A stretch of 64,000 nt of DNA, from the NCBI RefSeq assembly GCF_044326205.1, contig NZ_JBIRCY010000042.1:5235-69234 (forward strand), given 5' to 3'. Below, piece by piece: positions 1-8,969 of the stretch. Position numbers and translations under genes: made by a program. Origin of the DNA: Kumtagia sp044326205 (GTDB taxonomy: Bacteria; Pseudomonadota; Alphaproteobacteria; Rhizobiales; Rhizobiaceae). Within the stretch, counting starts at the first letter, position 1. Each line of letters starts with the position of its first letter. The notes under the pieces were generated by a model. It did not search any database. It saw nothing but the letters and a program-made list of their open reading frames with translations, and was not told where the DNA came from.

Positions 1-939
1 TTCGAACTCGCCAAGGAGGCGCCTTATTATGTCGGAGCGTTCGGCGCGGCCATCCTGACCGAGACCATCTCGTCCAACGAAGCGATCATATTCCTGGGCG
101 GCGCCAACCTCGGCGCGGCCGCCTATGAATACGGCCTGGCGCGGCTGGTGAGGACTTTTTTCCTGCAGGCGGACGAGCCTGCCTATGCCTCGTTCGACGC
201 CGACTGGAGACCGGATGCATATCTCGAGGAGTATTATGATTGCATCGCGCAGGACGAACGGGAGACCATCGCGTTCTTCGTCGAGGCAATGGGCGGGTCG
301 AAATCTTACGAACCGATCCTGTTCTTTGGGGTCGGTCCCGCCCTGCATCACGTCTTCCTGGCGGGCGAGGCCGCTTCGGAGATTCACCTCGGCGAGTATC
401 TGGAAGCAAATCTCGACGAGATCCGCCGCTGGCTGCGCCAGGAGGATGGCGCGCATGACTGGCGGCCTTTCGTCAGATACACGCTGCAATGCGAAGGCAT
501 TGTGCGACCGACCGACGCCGATATCGACATGCGAGAATGGCTGGTCCGGCAAAAGACGCGCAAGCTGTTTCGCTGCGACCTTCGTCAGGCGAACCCGCTC
601 GGCAGACATTTGCGCCGGCAATACGGCATGGTCGTAAGCGCCTACTGCGCGGATTCGGCTACGGGATCGAAAGACCAATGGTTCACCTTTATGCAGCGCA
701 TCATCGGACTCGTGCGGCCGGGCGGCACATTGATGACGGCAGCGCTCTGGAACTGTCATGGCTATCTGGTCGGCGGGCAGACCTTTCCCAGCCCGCGCAT
801 CGGGGAAGAAGACCTGCGCGCGGCGCTCAAATCGGCATTCGATGAGGGTGACATGACCATCAGGATGCATGAGCTCGGCGACACATCGACGAAAGGCTAT
901 CCGGGCATTCTGCTCGCCTGTGCAAGATGCAGGAAGTGA
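1..939 (+). CDS. NNMT/PNMT/TEMT-family SAM-dependent methyltransferase, 5' end outside window
   Basis: The C-terminal ~260 residues resemble the small-molecule N-methyltransferase family of nicotinamide/phenylethanolamine methyltransferases. I see the YLEEYY entry motif, an acidic stretch EIHLGEYLEAN in the place of the SAM ribose-binding strand, WLRQEDGAHDW, and a C-terminal VGGQTFPSPRIGEEDL block. The usual glycine-rich SAM loop is degenerate (FFGVGP). Frame 1 is open from base 1 with strong GC3 bias before the first candidate start, a GTG at 148 that lacks a ribosome-binding site. The first ~50 residues are Gly/Ala-rich and hydrophobic. The gene is therefore probably longer, either a fusion to a membrane segment or a methyltransferase whose real start lies outside. 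Some bacterial members are annotated as GntF-like; the substrate cannot be told here. Confidence 0.7.
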   Translation, partial: FELAKEAPYYVGAFGAAILTETISSNEAIIFLGGANLGAAAYEYGLARLVRTFFLQADEPAYASFDADWRPDAYLEEYYDCIAQDERETIAFFVEAMGGSKSYEPILFFGVGPALHHVFLAGEAASEIHLGEYLEANLDEIRRWLRQEDGAHDWRPFVRYTLQCEGIVRPTDADIDMREWLVRQKTRKLFRCDLRQANPLGRHLRRQYGMVVSAYCADSATGSKDQWFTFMQRIIGLVRPGGTLMTAALWNCHGYLVGGQTFPSPRIGEEDLRAALKSAFDEGDMTIRMHELGDTSTKGYPGILLACARCRK

Positions 940-1032
940 AACCGAGCATGAGACGGGCATCCAAAGCCGGCTAAAGAGATGCACAGCCGCTTTGCGACGG
1001 CTGCCATGGCCTGCCGTTTCCGGTCTCGATAT

Positions 1033-2643
1033 TCAGGCCGGCAAATAGTGGAAATAATCGAAATCAGCCGGCATCCCGGCGCCGCTGGTGTCGAAGGCCA
1101 TCATGCCGACGAAGGCGCCGGTGAAGGAGCCGTGCTCGCCGCGCCCGGCCTCGTCGGAAACGATGCTGGCGTCGAGTTCCGGCGCAAGCGTCTTCCAGCC
1201 ATCGCCGGCATCGTAGGAAAAGACCAGCCGCGCATGATCGACGTCGGCGGCGAGGCGCACCGGCGTCCCGCCCGGAAGCGGGATCGGCTCGGCGAGCGAA
1301 AAAGTCAGCCGACCGTCTGGCCAGTCGCCAAGACAGCTCATGACCATCAGCACCCTGCCCTGCTTCGGGACGTGCGTCACGGCGAGGAAGTGGAACTTGT
1401 GTCGATTGTAGTAGAGCACCAAGCCCGCCGCTTGCTGAAAGGTTGTCGGCTGGAACTCGACCGACGTTTCGGCGCGGAAGGCAAAATGCTCGTGACGGCG
1501 AGCGACCAGCGCCTGCTCGAAAAAACTGCCGATCGATTCGCGGGCGAACAGCCTGAGATGTCCGGGACGCTCGGTGAGCGAAAAGATGCGCTCCGGATAG
1601 GGTGTGCGCAACCACTGGAACTCGATCGGCAGGTTTGTTTCATCGAAGTCGCGGCGGGGCGGCGACGGCTCGGGCGCGGACAGAGCGACGCCGGCCGGCG
1701 CCGGCACCTCGACCTCCGGCACTTGGCCGCCCTGTTCCAGCCGCAGCCAGCCGTCATCGCCCCAGACGCATTTCTGGATCGCCGTCTCGCGGCCCAGCGG
1801 CGAGCGGCGCAGCCCGGCAAGCGGCCGCGAGGTAAGATGCGTGTGAAAAACTTCGCCGTCGGGCGTCTCGACGATCTGGCCGTGACCGGCGCGCTGCAGT
1901 GCCGCCTGCGAGGCATCCTTGGAGGTGATCAGATGCGTGTCGGGATGCAACTCGTAAGGGCCGTGCAACGACCGCGACCGCGCCATGGTGACGGCATGAT
2001 CGTAGCCGGTGCCGCCCTCGGCGGTCGTCAGATAATACCAACCGTTGCGCTTAAAGAGATGCGGCCCCTCGACCAGCCCGTGCGGGCTGCCGAGAAAAAT
2101 GTTCTCGACCGGGCCAACCAGTTTTCCCGCCTTGGCGTCATATTCCTGGCTCAGGATGCCGGCGAAGGACGGATGTTTCGGCTGCCCGCCGACGCCGTGC
2201 GAGACGTGGTTCCACACCATGTTGAGGAACCATTTTTTTCCGTCGTCGTCATGGAACAGCGACGGATCGAAGCCGCTCGAATTGACGTAGACCGGATCGG
2301 ACCACGGCCCTTCGATCGCGGGCGCAGTGACTATGTAGTTGTGCGTGTCCTTAAAATTGCCGTCGAGCCGCTTGACGTCGGTGTAGACCAGCCAGAACAA
2401 ACCGTCGGCGTAGGACAGGCACGGCGCCCAGATGCCGCCGGAATCCGGATTGCCGCGCATGTCGAGCTGGCTGGCGCGCTCCAGCGGCCGCTTCACCAGC
2501 CGCCAGTTCACGAGATCGGTCGAGTGATGGATCTGGACGCCGGGATACCACTCGAAGGTGGAGGTTGCGATGTAATAGTCCGATCCGACCCGGCAGATCG
2601 ACGGATCGGGATTGAAGCCGGGCAGTATCGGATTTTTAATCAT
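1033..2643 (-). CDS. xynB: GH43 beta-xylosidase-like glycoside hydrolase
   Basis: A 536-residue glycoside hydrolase family 43 enzyme, likely releasing xylose or arabinose from short xylo-oligosaccharides in the cytoplasm, since no signal peptide is present. The N-terminal five-bladed propeller carries the family acids: D13 in GFNPDPS (general base), D in SGFDPSLF (pKa modulator) and E in VEGPHLF (general acid). The C-terminal ~200 residues fit the beta-sandwich domain typical of XynB-type members. The ATG at 2643 is chosen because GAGGAAG lies 8 bases upstream; longer readings enter the preceding gene. Five bases separate it from the aldo/keto reductase stop, so it is the last gene of the sugar operon. 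Exact linkage specificity is inferred only. Confidence 0.88.
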   Translation of the reverse strand: MIKNPILPGFNPDPSICRVGSDYYIATSTFEWYPGVQIHHSTDLVNWRLVKRPLERASQLDMRGNPDSGGIWAPCLSYADGLFWLVYTDVKRLDGNFKDTHNYIVTAPAIEGPWSDPVYVNSSGFDPSLFHDDDGKKWFLNMVWNHVSHGVGGQPKHPSFAGILSQEYDAKAGKLVGPVENIFLGSPHGLVEGPHLFKRNGWYYLTTAEGGTGYDHAVTMARSRSLHGPYELHPDTHLITSKDASQAALQRAGHGQIVETPDGEVFHTHLTSRPLAGLRRSPLGRETAIQKCVWGDDGWLRLEQGGQVPEVEVPAPAGVALSAPEPSPPRRDFDETNLPIEFQWLRTPYPERIFSLTERPGHLRLFARESIGSFFEQALVARRHEHFAFRAETSVEFQPTTFQQAAGLVLYYNRHKFHFLAVTHVPKQGRVLMVMSCLGDWPDGRLTFSLAEPIPLPGGTPVRLAADVDHARLVFSYDAGDGWKTLAPELDASIVSDEAGRGEHGSFTGAFVGMMAFDTSGAGMPADFDYFHYLPA

Positions 2644-2648
2644 CAAGC

Positions 2649-3695
2649 TTACTTCCTCGCCGGCCCTTTTCGCTCCGCCGACGTGGCCCACAGGTTGATG
2701 TCGGCGTCCCTGGCGTAGCTGTCGATCTCGGCAAGTTCCGCGTCGGTGAAATCGAGATTGTTCAGCGCGCCGACGCAATCCTCGACCTGCTCGGGCCGGC
2801 TGGCACCGATCAGCGCCGTGGTCACCCGGCCGCCGCGTAGCACCCAGGCCAGCGCCATATGCGCCAGCGTCTGGCCGCGCTTCTCGGCGATGCCGTTCAG
2901 CGCGCGGATGTTGGTTACCGTCTGCTCGTTGATGAAGGACGGGCGAAGCGACTTGCCCTGGCTGGCGCGGCTGCCCTCCGGGATGCCGTCCAGATATTTG
3001 GTCGTCAGCATGCCTTGCGCCAGCGGCGAGAAGACGATGGAGCCGACGCCCAGCCCGTCGAGCGTATCAAGCAGGCCGTCTTCCTCGACCCAGCGATTGA
3101 TCATCGAATAGCTGGGCTGGTGGATGAGCAGCGGCGTGCCGAGTTCGCGCAGGATGCTTGCCGCCTCGCGGGTGCGCTGCGAATTATAGGACGAGATGCC
3201 GGCGTAGAGGGCCTTGCCGGAGCGGACGGCATGGTCCAGCGCCATCATCGTCTCTTCCAGCGGCGTCTCCGGGTCGAAGCGGTGCGAGTAAAAAATGTCG
3301 ACATAGTCGAGGCCCATGCGCTTCAGGCTCTGGTCGAGGCTGGCCAGCACGTATTTGCGGCTGCCCCACTCGCCATACGGCCCCGGCCACATGTCGTAGC
3401 CGGCCTTGGTCGAGATGATCATCTGGTCGCGCAGGCCGGAAAAGTCGCTGCGCAGTATCTCGCCGAAGGCGACCTCGGCGGAACCGGGAGGCGGGCCGTA
3501 ATTGTTGGCGAGGTCGAAATGCGTGATGCCGAGGTCGAAGGCCTTGTGGCAGATGGCGCGCTTGGTCTTCATCGGCGTATCGTCGCCGAAATTGTGCCAG
3601 AGGCCGAGCGAGATCGCCGGCAGTTTTAGGCCGGATTTTCCGCAGCGGTTGTAGCGCATGGATTTGTAACGGTCGGCGGCGGGGGAATAAGCCAT
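2649..3695 (-). CDS. mgrA: aldo/keto reductase (YghZ/MgrA-type)
   Basis: A 348-residue NADPH-dependent aldo/keto reductase. The catalytic tetrad is visible as Asp and Tyr in FDLANNYGPPPG, Lys in STKAGYD and His in IFYSHRFDPET. The nucleotide-binding C-terminus contains ALIGASRPEQVEDCV. The closest family is YghZ, which reduces L-glyceraldehyde 3-phosphate and methylglyoxal; within this operon it could equally reduce a sugar or keto-sugar intermediate. GAGGAT precedes the start. It is separated from the upstream Gfo/Idh gene by a 333-base stretch of inverted repeats, so it may be expressed more weakly than the transporter genes. Confidence 0.87.
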   Translation of the reverse strand: MAYSPAADRYKSMRYNRCGKSGLKLPAISLGLWHNFGDDTPMKTKRAICHKAFDLGITHFDLANNYGPPPGSAEVAFGEILRSDFSGLRDQMIISTKAGYDMWPGPYGEWGSRKYVLASLDQSLKRMGLDYVDIFYSHRFDPETPLEETMMALDHAVRSGKALYAGISSYNSQRTREAASILRELGTPLLIHQPSYSMINRWVEEDGLLDTLDGLGVGSIVFSPLAQGMLTTKYLDGIPEGSRASQGKSLRPSFINEQTVTNIRALNGIAEKRGQTLAHMALAWVLRGGRVTTALIGASRPEQVEDCVGALNNLDFTDAELAEIDSYARDADINLWATSAERKGPARK

Positions 3696-3722
3696 GGAGA
3701 ATCCTCAACAGTCAGAATTATC

Positions 3723-3979
3723 GGTGCGTCCTTCGAGGCTCGCCCGCCAAGGTTTGCAGCCAGCTTTCTCCCGATGGTGCGGGCTCGCACCTCAGGATGA
3801 GGACCGATGGCGCCGACCACCGGTCGGCAAGGCCGGTTCCGACCGCCTGGCCGAATAAACTCAAGCTCGACGTCTCAAATCGAGCGAGTTTCACCGACGG
3901 TCCTCATCCTGAGGTGCGAGCCCGCACGATCGTCGAAAGTGTCCGCTAACCTGTGCAGGCGAGCCTCGAAGGACGCACC
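3723..3979. repeat. nested inverted-repeat intergenic element
   Basis: Outer arms at 3723-3744 and 3958-3979 are exact inverted copies (core GTGCGTCCTTCGAGGCTCGC). Inner arms at 3777-3806 and 3898-3927 are also inverted copies (core CTCAGGATGAGGACCG). The gene-free space 3696-4028 is almost entirely this element plus one hairpin. This is the pattern of a rhizobial palindromic repeat or MITE-like unit. A shorter related motif (CGTCCTTC..TCGAAGGACGCACC) appears after the uxaA-like gene near 31708-31739. Confidence 0.85.
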
Positions 3980-3985
3980 TTATTA

Positions 3986-4023
3986 GCCGATCGCGACGCG
4001 TTGAATAACCCGTCGCGATCGGC
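3986..4023 (-). terminator. hairpin after the Gfo/Idh gene
   Basis: A perfect 13-base stem (GCCGATCGCGACG with its complement) around a 12-base loop starts a few bases after the stop codon of the minus-strand oxidoreductase. No T-run follows on that strand, so it may be a partial terminator or RNA-stabilising hairpin rather than a classic intrinsic terminator. Confidence 0.45.
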
Positions 4024-4028
4024 CAAAA

Positions 4029-5171
4029 CTATTTCTTCTTCGCCATCAGCGCCTTTGCGTCCTTCGGCCCGAGCGCTTCCGGCCGTTCGCAGGTCGTCGT
4101 CATCTCGACGAATTTTCCGATCTCGCCGGCCTTCAGGATGCCGGTCATCACCTCGACCGCATGCAGCGCCAGTTCCATCGAGCAGCGGTGCGGGCGGCCC
4201 TCTTCGATTGCCACCGCCATGTCGGCCAGGCCGATGGTCCGGTAGTTGGCCATCATGCCCATCGAATGCTTCTGATTGGGCACGCCGAGCGGATGCTCCC
4301 ATTTCGGCATCTTCTTCACAGCCGACGACTGTTTTGTATAGGTGACGTTGCCGCCGAAGAAGTTGGGATCGGGCACGTGGATCGTGCCTTCCTCGCCATA
4401 AAGCTCCATCGGCTGGTGACTGTGATTCCACACATCCCAACTGGCGTTCAGCGTGATCACCGCGCCGCTTGCGAATTCCAGCAGCGCGTGGATCGTGGTC
4501 GGCGTCTCCACCTTTACCTTCTCGCCGAAACGCGGTTTCGAAGTGATGGTGCGCTCGGGCGCCGGCGTCGAAGAGATGGCGGCGACACGCTTCACCGGGC
4601 CGATCAACTGGATCAGGTTGGTGACGTAATACGGCCCGACATCCAGCACCGGGCCCGCGCCCGGCTGGAAGAAGAAGTCGGGGTTGGGATGCCAGTGCTC
4701 CATGCCGTGGCTCATCACGTAAGCGGTGCCGCTGGTGATTTTTCCGACCTTGCCGGTGTCGATGATGTTGCGGACAAGCTGGTGCGAACCGCCGAGGAAC
4801 GTGTCCGGCGCCGAGCCGATGCGCAAATTCTTCTTGGCGGCGCGGGCCTTCAGGTCCTGCCCTTCCTTCAGCGTCAGCACGAAGGGCTTTTCCGAATAGA
4901 CATGCTTGCCGGCGTCGAGGATCTCGCTCGACACCGCGTGGTGCACGGCGGGGATCGTCAGGTTGACGATGATGTCGATGTCGTCGGCCTTGAGCAGGTT
5001 CTCGACCGTCTCGGCGCGAACGTCGAACTCCTTTGCGCGCGCATTCGCGGCGTCCATGTTGATGTCGGCGCAGGCCTTCATCTTGATGCCGCGGAAGAGC
5101 GGCGCGAGCGAGAAATAGGCGGCGGAGATGTTCCCGCAGCCGATCACCCCTACTCCCAGTCTCTTTGCCAT
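4029..5171 (-). CDS. Gfo/Idh/MocA family NAD(P)-dependent oxidoreductase
   Basis: A ~380-residue sugar or inositol dehydrogenase-like protein. The N-terminal Rossmann motif is VGVIGCGNISAAY, followed by ADINMDAANARAKEF, the family Lys motif SEKPFVLT (the EKP signature) and a C-terminal alpha/beta domain. The ATG at 5171 is preferred because GAGGGA lies 9 bases upstream; an in-frame TTG six bases earlier leaves only 3 bases. It follows the isomerase/epimerase-like gene by 13 bases. Together the pair probably oxidises and isomerises the imported sugar or its derivative; the substrate is unknown. Confidence 0.87.
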   Translation of the reverse strand: MAKRLGVGVIGCGNISAAYFSLAPLFRGIKMKACADINMDAANARAKEFDVRAETVENLLKADDIDIIVNLTIPAVHHAVSSEILDAGKHVYSEKPFVLTLKEGQDLKARAAKKNLRIGSAPDTFLGGSHQLVRNIIDTGKVGKITSGTAYVMSHGMEHWHPNPDFFFQPGAGPVLDVGPYYVTNLIQLIGPVKRVAAISSTPAPERTITSKPRFGEKVKVETPTTIHALLEFASGAVITLNASWDVWNHSHQPMELYGEEGTIHVPDPNFFGGNVTYTKQSSAVKKMPKWEHPLGVPNQKHSMGMMANYRTIGLADMAVAIEEGRPHRCSMELALHAVEVMTGILKAGEIGKFVEMTTTCERPEALGPKDAKALMAKKK

Positions 5172-5184
5172 TTCCAAAGTTCCC

Positions 5185-5928
5185 TCAATATGCCTTCGCC
5201 GAGGCGATCGACCTGCTGGCGAAGCGCCGGAAATCGCTCGGATTGTCGTGTTCCATCACATAAAACTTCGCCGGCGTCTTGGCCTTCAGCGTCGAGACAA
5301 GTCCCTTCCAGTCGACCGTTCCATGCCCGACATCGGCCCAGCCGTCCTCATTGGCGTTCTGGCTAGCGGGTGCGATGTCCTTGACGTGGACGGCAACGAT
5401 CCGGTCGGCATAGTCGGCGATCCACTTCTGCGGGTCGGCGCCACCGCGGATTACCCAGGCAACGTCCATCTCCCAGCCGATGCCGGGCGCGGCCTCCAGG
5501 ATGTGGGTCATGGGCAGCGAGCCGTCGGCCAGCGGCTGGAATTCGAAGTCGTGATTGTGCCAGGCGAAGGCTATGCCGTCGTTCTGGAACGGCTTTCCAG
5601 CCGCGGCCAGCCGCTCGCCGAAGGCGCGCCAGCCGGCGGCATCGTTCGGGCGCCGGTCGGCCGCGATGTGCGGGCAGGCGACGAGCTGCATATCGAGATT
5701 GCGCGCCACACGGAAGGAAAAGCCATAATCCTCAAGCTGGTCGAGCGAAAAATGCCCGCTCGGCATGGCGAGGCCGACCTTGTCGAGTTCGCTGCGCAAG
5801 CCGAGTGAGTTCTCGTAGAGGCCGCCAAAGCCCTCGACATTCTTGTAGCCGAGGTCGGCCAGCGCTTTGAGTACGTCCGGCCAAGGCTGAAAATTGCGGG
5901 CGCTGTAGAGTTGGAAAGACCAAGTCAT
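5185..5928 (-). CDS. sugar phosphate isomerase/epimerase (xylose isomerase-like TIM barrel)
   Basis: A ~247-residue AP-endonuclease-2/xylose-isomerase-like TIM barrel. Metal-ligand candidates are visible in FAWHNHDFEF, GWEMDVAW, VHVKDIAP and the C-terminal VMEHDNPSD. Such proteins isomerise or epimerise sugars and often pair with Gfo/Idh dehydrogenases, as here. An ATG at 5928 gives a normal N-terminus (MTWSFQLYSAR); the alternative TTG at 5955 has no ribosome-binding site. It sits 37 bases after the ATPase gene in the same operon. Catalytic substrate not determinable from sequence. Confidence 0.85.
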   Translation of the reverse strand: MTWSFQLYSARNFQPWPDVLKALADLGYKNVEGFGGLYENSLGLRSELDKVGLAMPSGHFSLDQLEDYGFSFRVARNLDMQLVACPHIAADRRPNDAAGWRAFGERLAAAGKPFQNDGIAFAWHNHDFEFQPLADGSLPMTHILEAAPGIGWEMDVAWVIRGGADPQKWIADYADRIVAVHVKDIAPASQNANEDGWADVGHGTVDWKGLVSTLKAKTPAKFYVMEHDNPSDFRRFASRSIASAKAY

Positions 5929-5965
5929 AGATGTTTTCCCATGATGTAGAGACAATTCCGGAGGG

Positions 5966-7051
5966 TCAGAGCCGCACTCCGCTCACCTGGTCGAAGATCG
6001 AGGCGCGCAGCGGGTCGAAGCCGATGGTCACCTGGTCGCCGGTCGCGGGCGCTCGCTCGGAGGTGACCCGCACCGTGAAATTCTGGCCGCCGAGCCGCGT
6101 CCACACCAGCGTGTCCGAACCCATCGGCTCGACCACCTCGACCGTGGCCTTGGCGCTGAAGGGCCAGTCGGCGCCGGAATTCATCCCCACATGCTCCGGC
6201 CGCATGCCGAACACCGCGGGTCGCGGCTCGAAGCCGCCGGGTTCGAAGGCATAGGTGGCGAGCGGGATGGCGATGCCATCAGCGGCGAACCACGGCTTGC
6301 CGTCACGGGCTTCCAGCCGGCCGTCAACGAAATTCATGCCCGGCGAGCCGATGAAGCCGGCGACGAACCGGTTCACCGGCTTGGTGTAGATCGCCTGCGG
6401 CCGGTCAAGCTGCTGGATCAGGCCGTTTCGCATTACCGCGATGCGGTCGGCCAGCGTCATAGCCTCGATCTGGTCGTGGGTGACGTAGATCATCGTATTG
6501 CCGAGCGTCTGGTGCAGCCGCTTGATCTCGACCCGCAGTTCCGAGCGCAATTTTGCGTCCAGGTTCGACAACGGCTCATCGAACAGGAACACATCGACGT
6601 CGCGCACCAGGGCACGGCCGATGGCGACGCGCTGGCGCTGGCCGCCGGACAGCGCCGAGGGCCTGCGCTGCAAAAGCGGTTCGATCTGCAGGATGGAGGC
6701 GGCGCGCGCGATGCGCTTGGCGATCTCGTCCTTCGGCAGGCCGGCATTCTTCAGGCCGAAGGAGAGGTTCCCCTCGACCGACATCTGCGGATAGAGCGCA
6801 TAGGACTGGAACACCATGCCGATGCCGCGGTCCTTCGGTTCCTCCCAGGTGACGTTCTTGCCATTGATGAAGATCTGCCCGGCCGACACGTCGAGCAGGC
6901 CGGCGATGCAATTGAGCAGCGTGGATTTTCCGCAGCCGGACGGCCCGAGCAGCACGATGAACTCGCCCTCGGCCACGTCGAGATTGAGCGCCTTCAGCAC
7001 CTCGACAGCGCCGAAGTTGAGCGTAACGTCCTTGACTAGAACACTCGTCAT
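5966..7051 (-). CDS. sugar ABC transporter ATP-binding protein (UgpC/MalK type)
   Basis: A 361-residue ATPase of a carbohydrate-uptake (CUT1) importer. Walker A is GPSGCGKST (about residue 36), the Q-loop is VFQSYALYP, the signature is LSGGQRQR, Walker B is VFLFDEPLSNLD and the switch histidine is in YVTHDQIEAM. After about residue 235 comes the MalK-like regulatory OB-fold with GMRPEHVG. It starts 4 bases after the permease stop. It would energise the two permeases encoded just upstream. It is clearly distinct from the AglK copy in this window. Confidence 0.93.
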   Translation of the reverse strand: MTSVLVKDVTLNFGAVEVLKALNLDVAEGEFIVLLGPSGCGKSTLLNCIAGLLDVSAGQIFINGKNVTWEEPKDRGIGMVFQSYALYPQMSVEGNLSFGLKNAGLPKDEIAKRIARAASILQIEPLLQRRPSALSGGQRQRVAIGRALVRDVDVFLFDEPLSNLDAKLRSELRVEIKRLHQTLGNTMIYVTHDQIEAMTLADRIAVMRNGLIQQLDRPQAIYTKPVNRFVAGFIGSPGMNFVDGRLEARDGKPWFAADGIAIPLATYAFEPGGFEPRPAVFGMRPEHVGMNSGADWPFSAKATVEVVEPMGSDTLVWTRLGGQNFTVRVTSERAPATGDQVTIGFDPLRASIFDQVSGVRL

Positions 7052-7055
7052 CGCC

Positions 7056-7997
7056 TCAGCCTTTCACCGCGCCGGCGGCGATGCCGCGCACGAACAGTTT
7101 TCCAGAGACGAAATAGACGATCAGCGGCACCAGGCCGGTGATGAGTGTCGCTGCCATATTGACGTTGTACTCCTTCACGCCCTGGACCGAGTTGACGATG
7201 TTGTTGAGCTGGACGGTCATCGGATAGGTGTCCGGCTTGGTGTAGACCACGCCGAACAGAAAATCGTTCCAGATGCCGGTGACCTGAAGGATCATGGCCA
7301 CCACGAAGATCGGCAGCGACATCGGCATCATGATCTTTAAGTAGATGCCCCAGAAACCGGCGCCGTCGACGCGGGCAGCCTTGAACAGCTCCTCCGGCAG
7401 CGAGGCGAAATAGTTGCGGAAGAGCAGCGTCAGGATCGGCATGCCGAAGATCGAATGGACGATGACCAGGCCGCTGAGCGAGCCGTAGAGACCGATCTCG
7501 CGCAGCACGATGACGATCGGATAGATCATCACCTGATAGGGGATGAAGGCACCGACGATAAGGATGGTGAAGAAGATGTCGGCGCCCTTGAAGCGCCAAT
7601 TCGCCAGCGCGTATCCGTTCACCGAGGCGATGGCGATCGACACGATCACCGACGGCACGGTGATGCGCACCGAATTCCAGAAGCCCCTGCTGAGGCCGTC
7701 GCAGTTCAAACCGGTGCAAGCCGTCGCCCAGGCTTTGACCCAGGGCTCGAAGGTGACCTCGAGCGGCGGCGCGAAGACATTGCCGACACGGATTTCCGGC
7801 ATGCCCTTCAGCGAGGTGACGATCATCACATAGAGCGGCAGCAGATAGTAAAGCGCCACGACGGTCAGCGTGCCGTAGATGATGATGTTGCGCCGGGAAA
7901 AAGTGACGCGCGGGCGAGGACCGTGCGGGCCGCTGAGGCTGCCGGCGACGGCATCCGCTCCGGCGACGGCCGCGGCAAGCGTGGCGGGGTTCGACAT
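7056..7997 (-). CDS. carbohydrate ABC transporter permease (MalG-like)
   Basis: A 313-residue inner-membrane permease with about six transmembrane helices after a ~30-residue cytoplasmic tail; the first helix is near residues 36-58. The EAA loop that contacts the ATPase is EELFKAARVDGAGFWGIYLKI. A periplasmic loop after helix 1 contains two Cys (ACTGLNCDGL), which is unusual for MalG proteins and might form a disulfide. GGAGG precedes the ATG, and the gene begins one base after the partner permease ends, so translation is probably coupled. Confidence 0.92.
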   Translation of the reverse strand: MSNPATLAAAVAGADAVAGSLSGPHGPRPRVTFSRRNIIIYGTLTVVALYYLLPLYVMIVTSLKGMPEIRVGNVFAPPLEVTFEPWVKAWATACTGLNCDGLSRGFWNSVRITVPSVIVSIAIASVNGYALANWRFKGADIFFTILIVGAFIPYQVMIYPIVIVLREIGLYGSLSGLVIVHSIFGMPILTLLFRNYFASLPEELFKAARVDGAGFWGIYLKIMMPMSLPIFVVAMILQVTGIWNDFLFGVVYTKPDTYPMTVQLNNIVNSVQGVKEYNVNMAATLITGLVPLIVYFVSGKLFVRGIAAGAVKG

Positions 7998-7998
7998 G

Positions 7999-8901
7999 TT
8001 ACCGCCTCCGTCCGAATTCGAGATAGGCCCACGGTACGATGATGATGCCGACCGTCACCAGCATCATGGTCGAGGCGGCAAAACCCTGGCCGAGATTCTG
8101 CGCGGCGAACATGTAGTCGTAGACATATTTCGCCGGCACCTCGGAGGCGTGGCCGGGACCGCCGCTGGTCTGCGCGACAACAAGGTCGTAGAGGCGCACA
8201 ATGCCGGAGGCGATGATGACCAGCGTGGTGATGAAGACCGGCCGCATCATCGGGATGACGATGAACAGGTAGGTCTTCCACATCGGAATGCCGTCGACGC
8301 GCGCGGCCTTCCAGATGTCCTCGTCGATGCCGCGCAGGCCGGCCAGCATCAGGCACATGACGAGGCCCGTGCCCTGCCACAGCCCGGCGATCAGGATGCC
8401 GTAGATGACGATGTCCTGATCGTAGAGCGGATTGAAGACGAAGCTTTCCCAGCCGAGGCTGCGCACGATGTGCTGCACACCAAAGTCGGGATTGAGAATC
8501 CACTGCCAGATCAGGCCGGTGACGATGAAGGACAGCGCGAAGGGGTAAAGGAAGATCGTCCGGAAGGCGTTTTCGAAGCGGATCTTCTGGTCGAGCAGCG
8601 CCGCGAGCAGGAATCCGATCGTCAGCGAGAAGACCAGCGAAAGCACACCATAAGTGATGAGGTTCTCGATCGAAGTCAGCCAGCGCGGCGTCGACCACAG
8701 CCGCTCATACTGGTCGAGCCCGACAAAATTGAGCCGCGGCAGCAGCTTGGAATTGGTGAAGGAGTAGAGGACGGTCCAGAGTGTGCCGCCGACAAAAATG
8801 ACCAGCGCGGTCAGGATCATCGGTATCGACGCGATCTTGGCGTTGAGATTCCTGAACAACTGACTGGGACGGCGCGCGACCGCGCTCTCGCTTATGCTCA
8901 T
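7999..8901 (-). CDS. carbohydrate ABC transporter permease (MalF-like)
   Basis: A 300-residue permease with six predicted transmembrane helices, the first at about residues 27-48. Its EAA motif is DIWKAARVDGIPMWKTYLFIVIP. It heterodimerises with the MalG-like permease encoded next. The start at 8901 has CGGAGC upstream. A 68-base gap separates it from the binding-protein gene, the usual arrangement giving more binding protein than channel. Confidence 0.92.
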   Translation of the reverse strand: MSISESAVARRPSQLFRNLNAKIASIPMILTALVIFVGGTLWTVLYSFTNSKLLPRLNFVGLDQYERLWSTPRWLTSIENLITYGVLSLVFSLTIGFLLAALLDQKIRFENAFRTIFLYPFALSFIVTGLIWQWILNPDFGVQHIVRSLGWESFVFNPLYDQDIVIYGILIAGLWQGTGLVMCLMLAGLRGIDEDIWKAARVDGIPMWKTYLFIVIPMMRPVFITTLVIIASGIVRLYDLVVAQTSGGPGHASEVPAKYVYDYMFAAQNLGQGFAASTMMLVTVGIIIVPWAYLEFGRRR

Positions 8902-8969
8902 CTCGTGCTCCGGCTGCGCGAAGGCGGACCGGCCCGCGTCACGGACCGGTCCGCCGGATTCGGTTTCGA

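Noticed and set aside
979..2718. Long plus-strand reading frame opposite the GH43 gene
   Set aside because: It is antisense to a clearly conserved enzyme, Arg/His/Asp-rich, and has no ribosome-binding site; a high-GC shadow.
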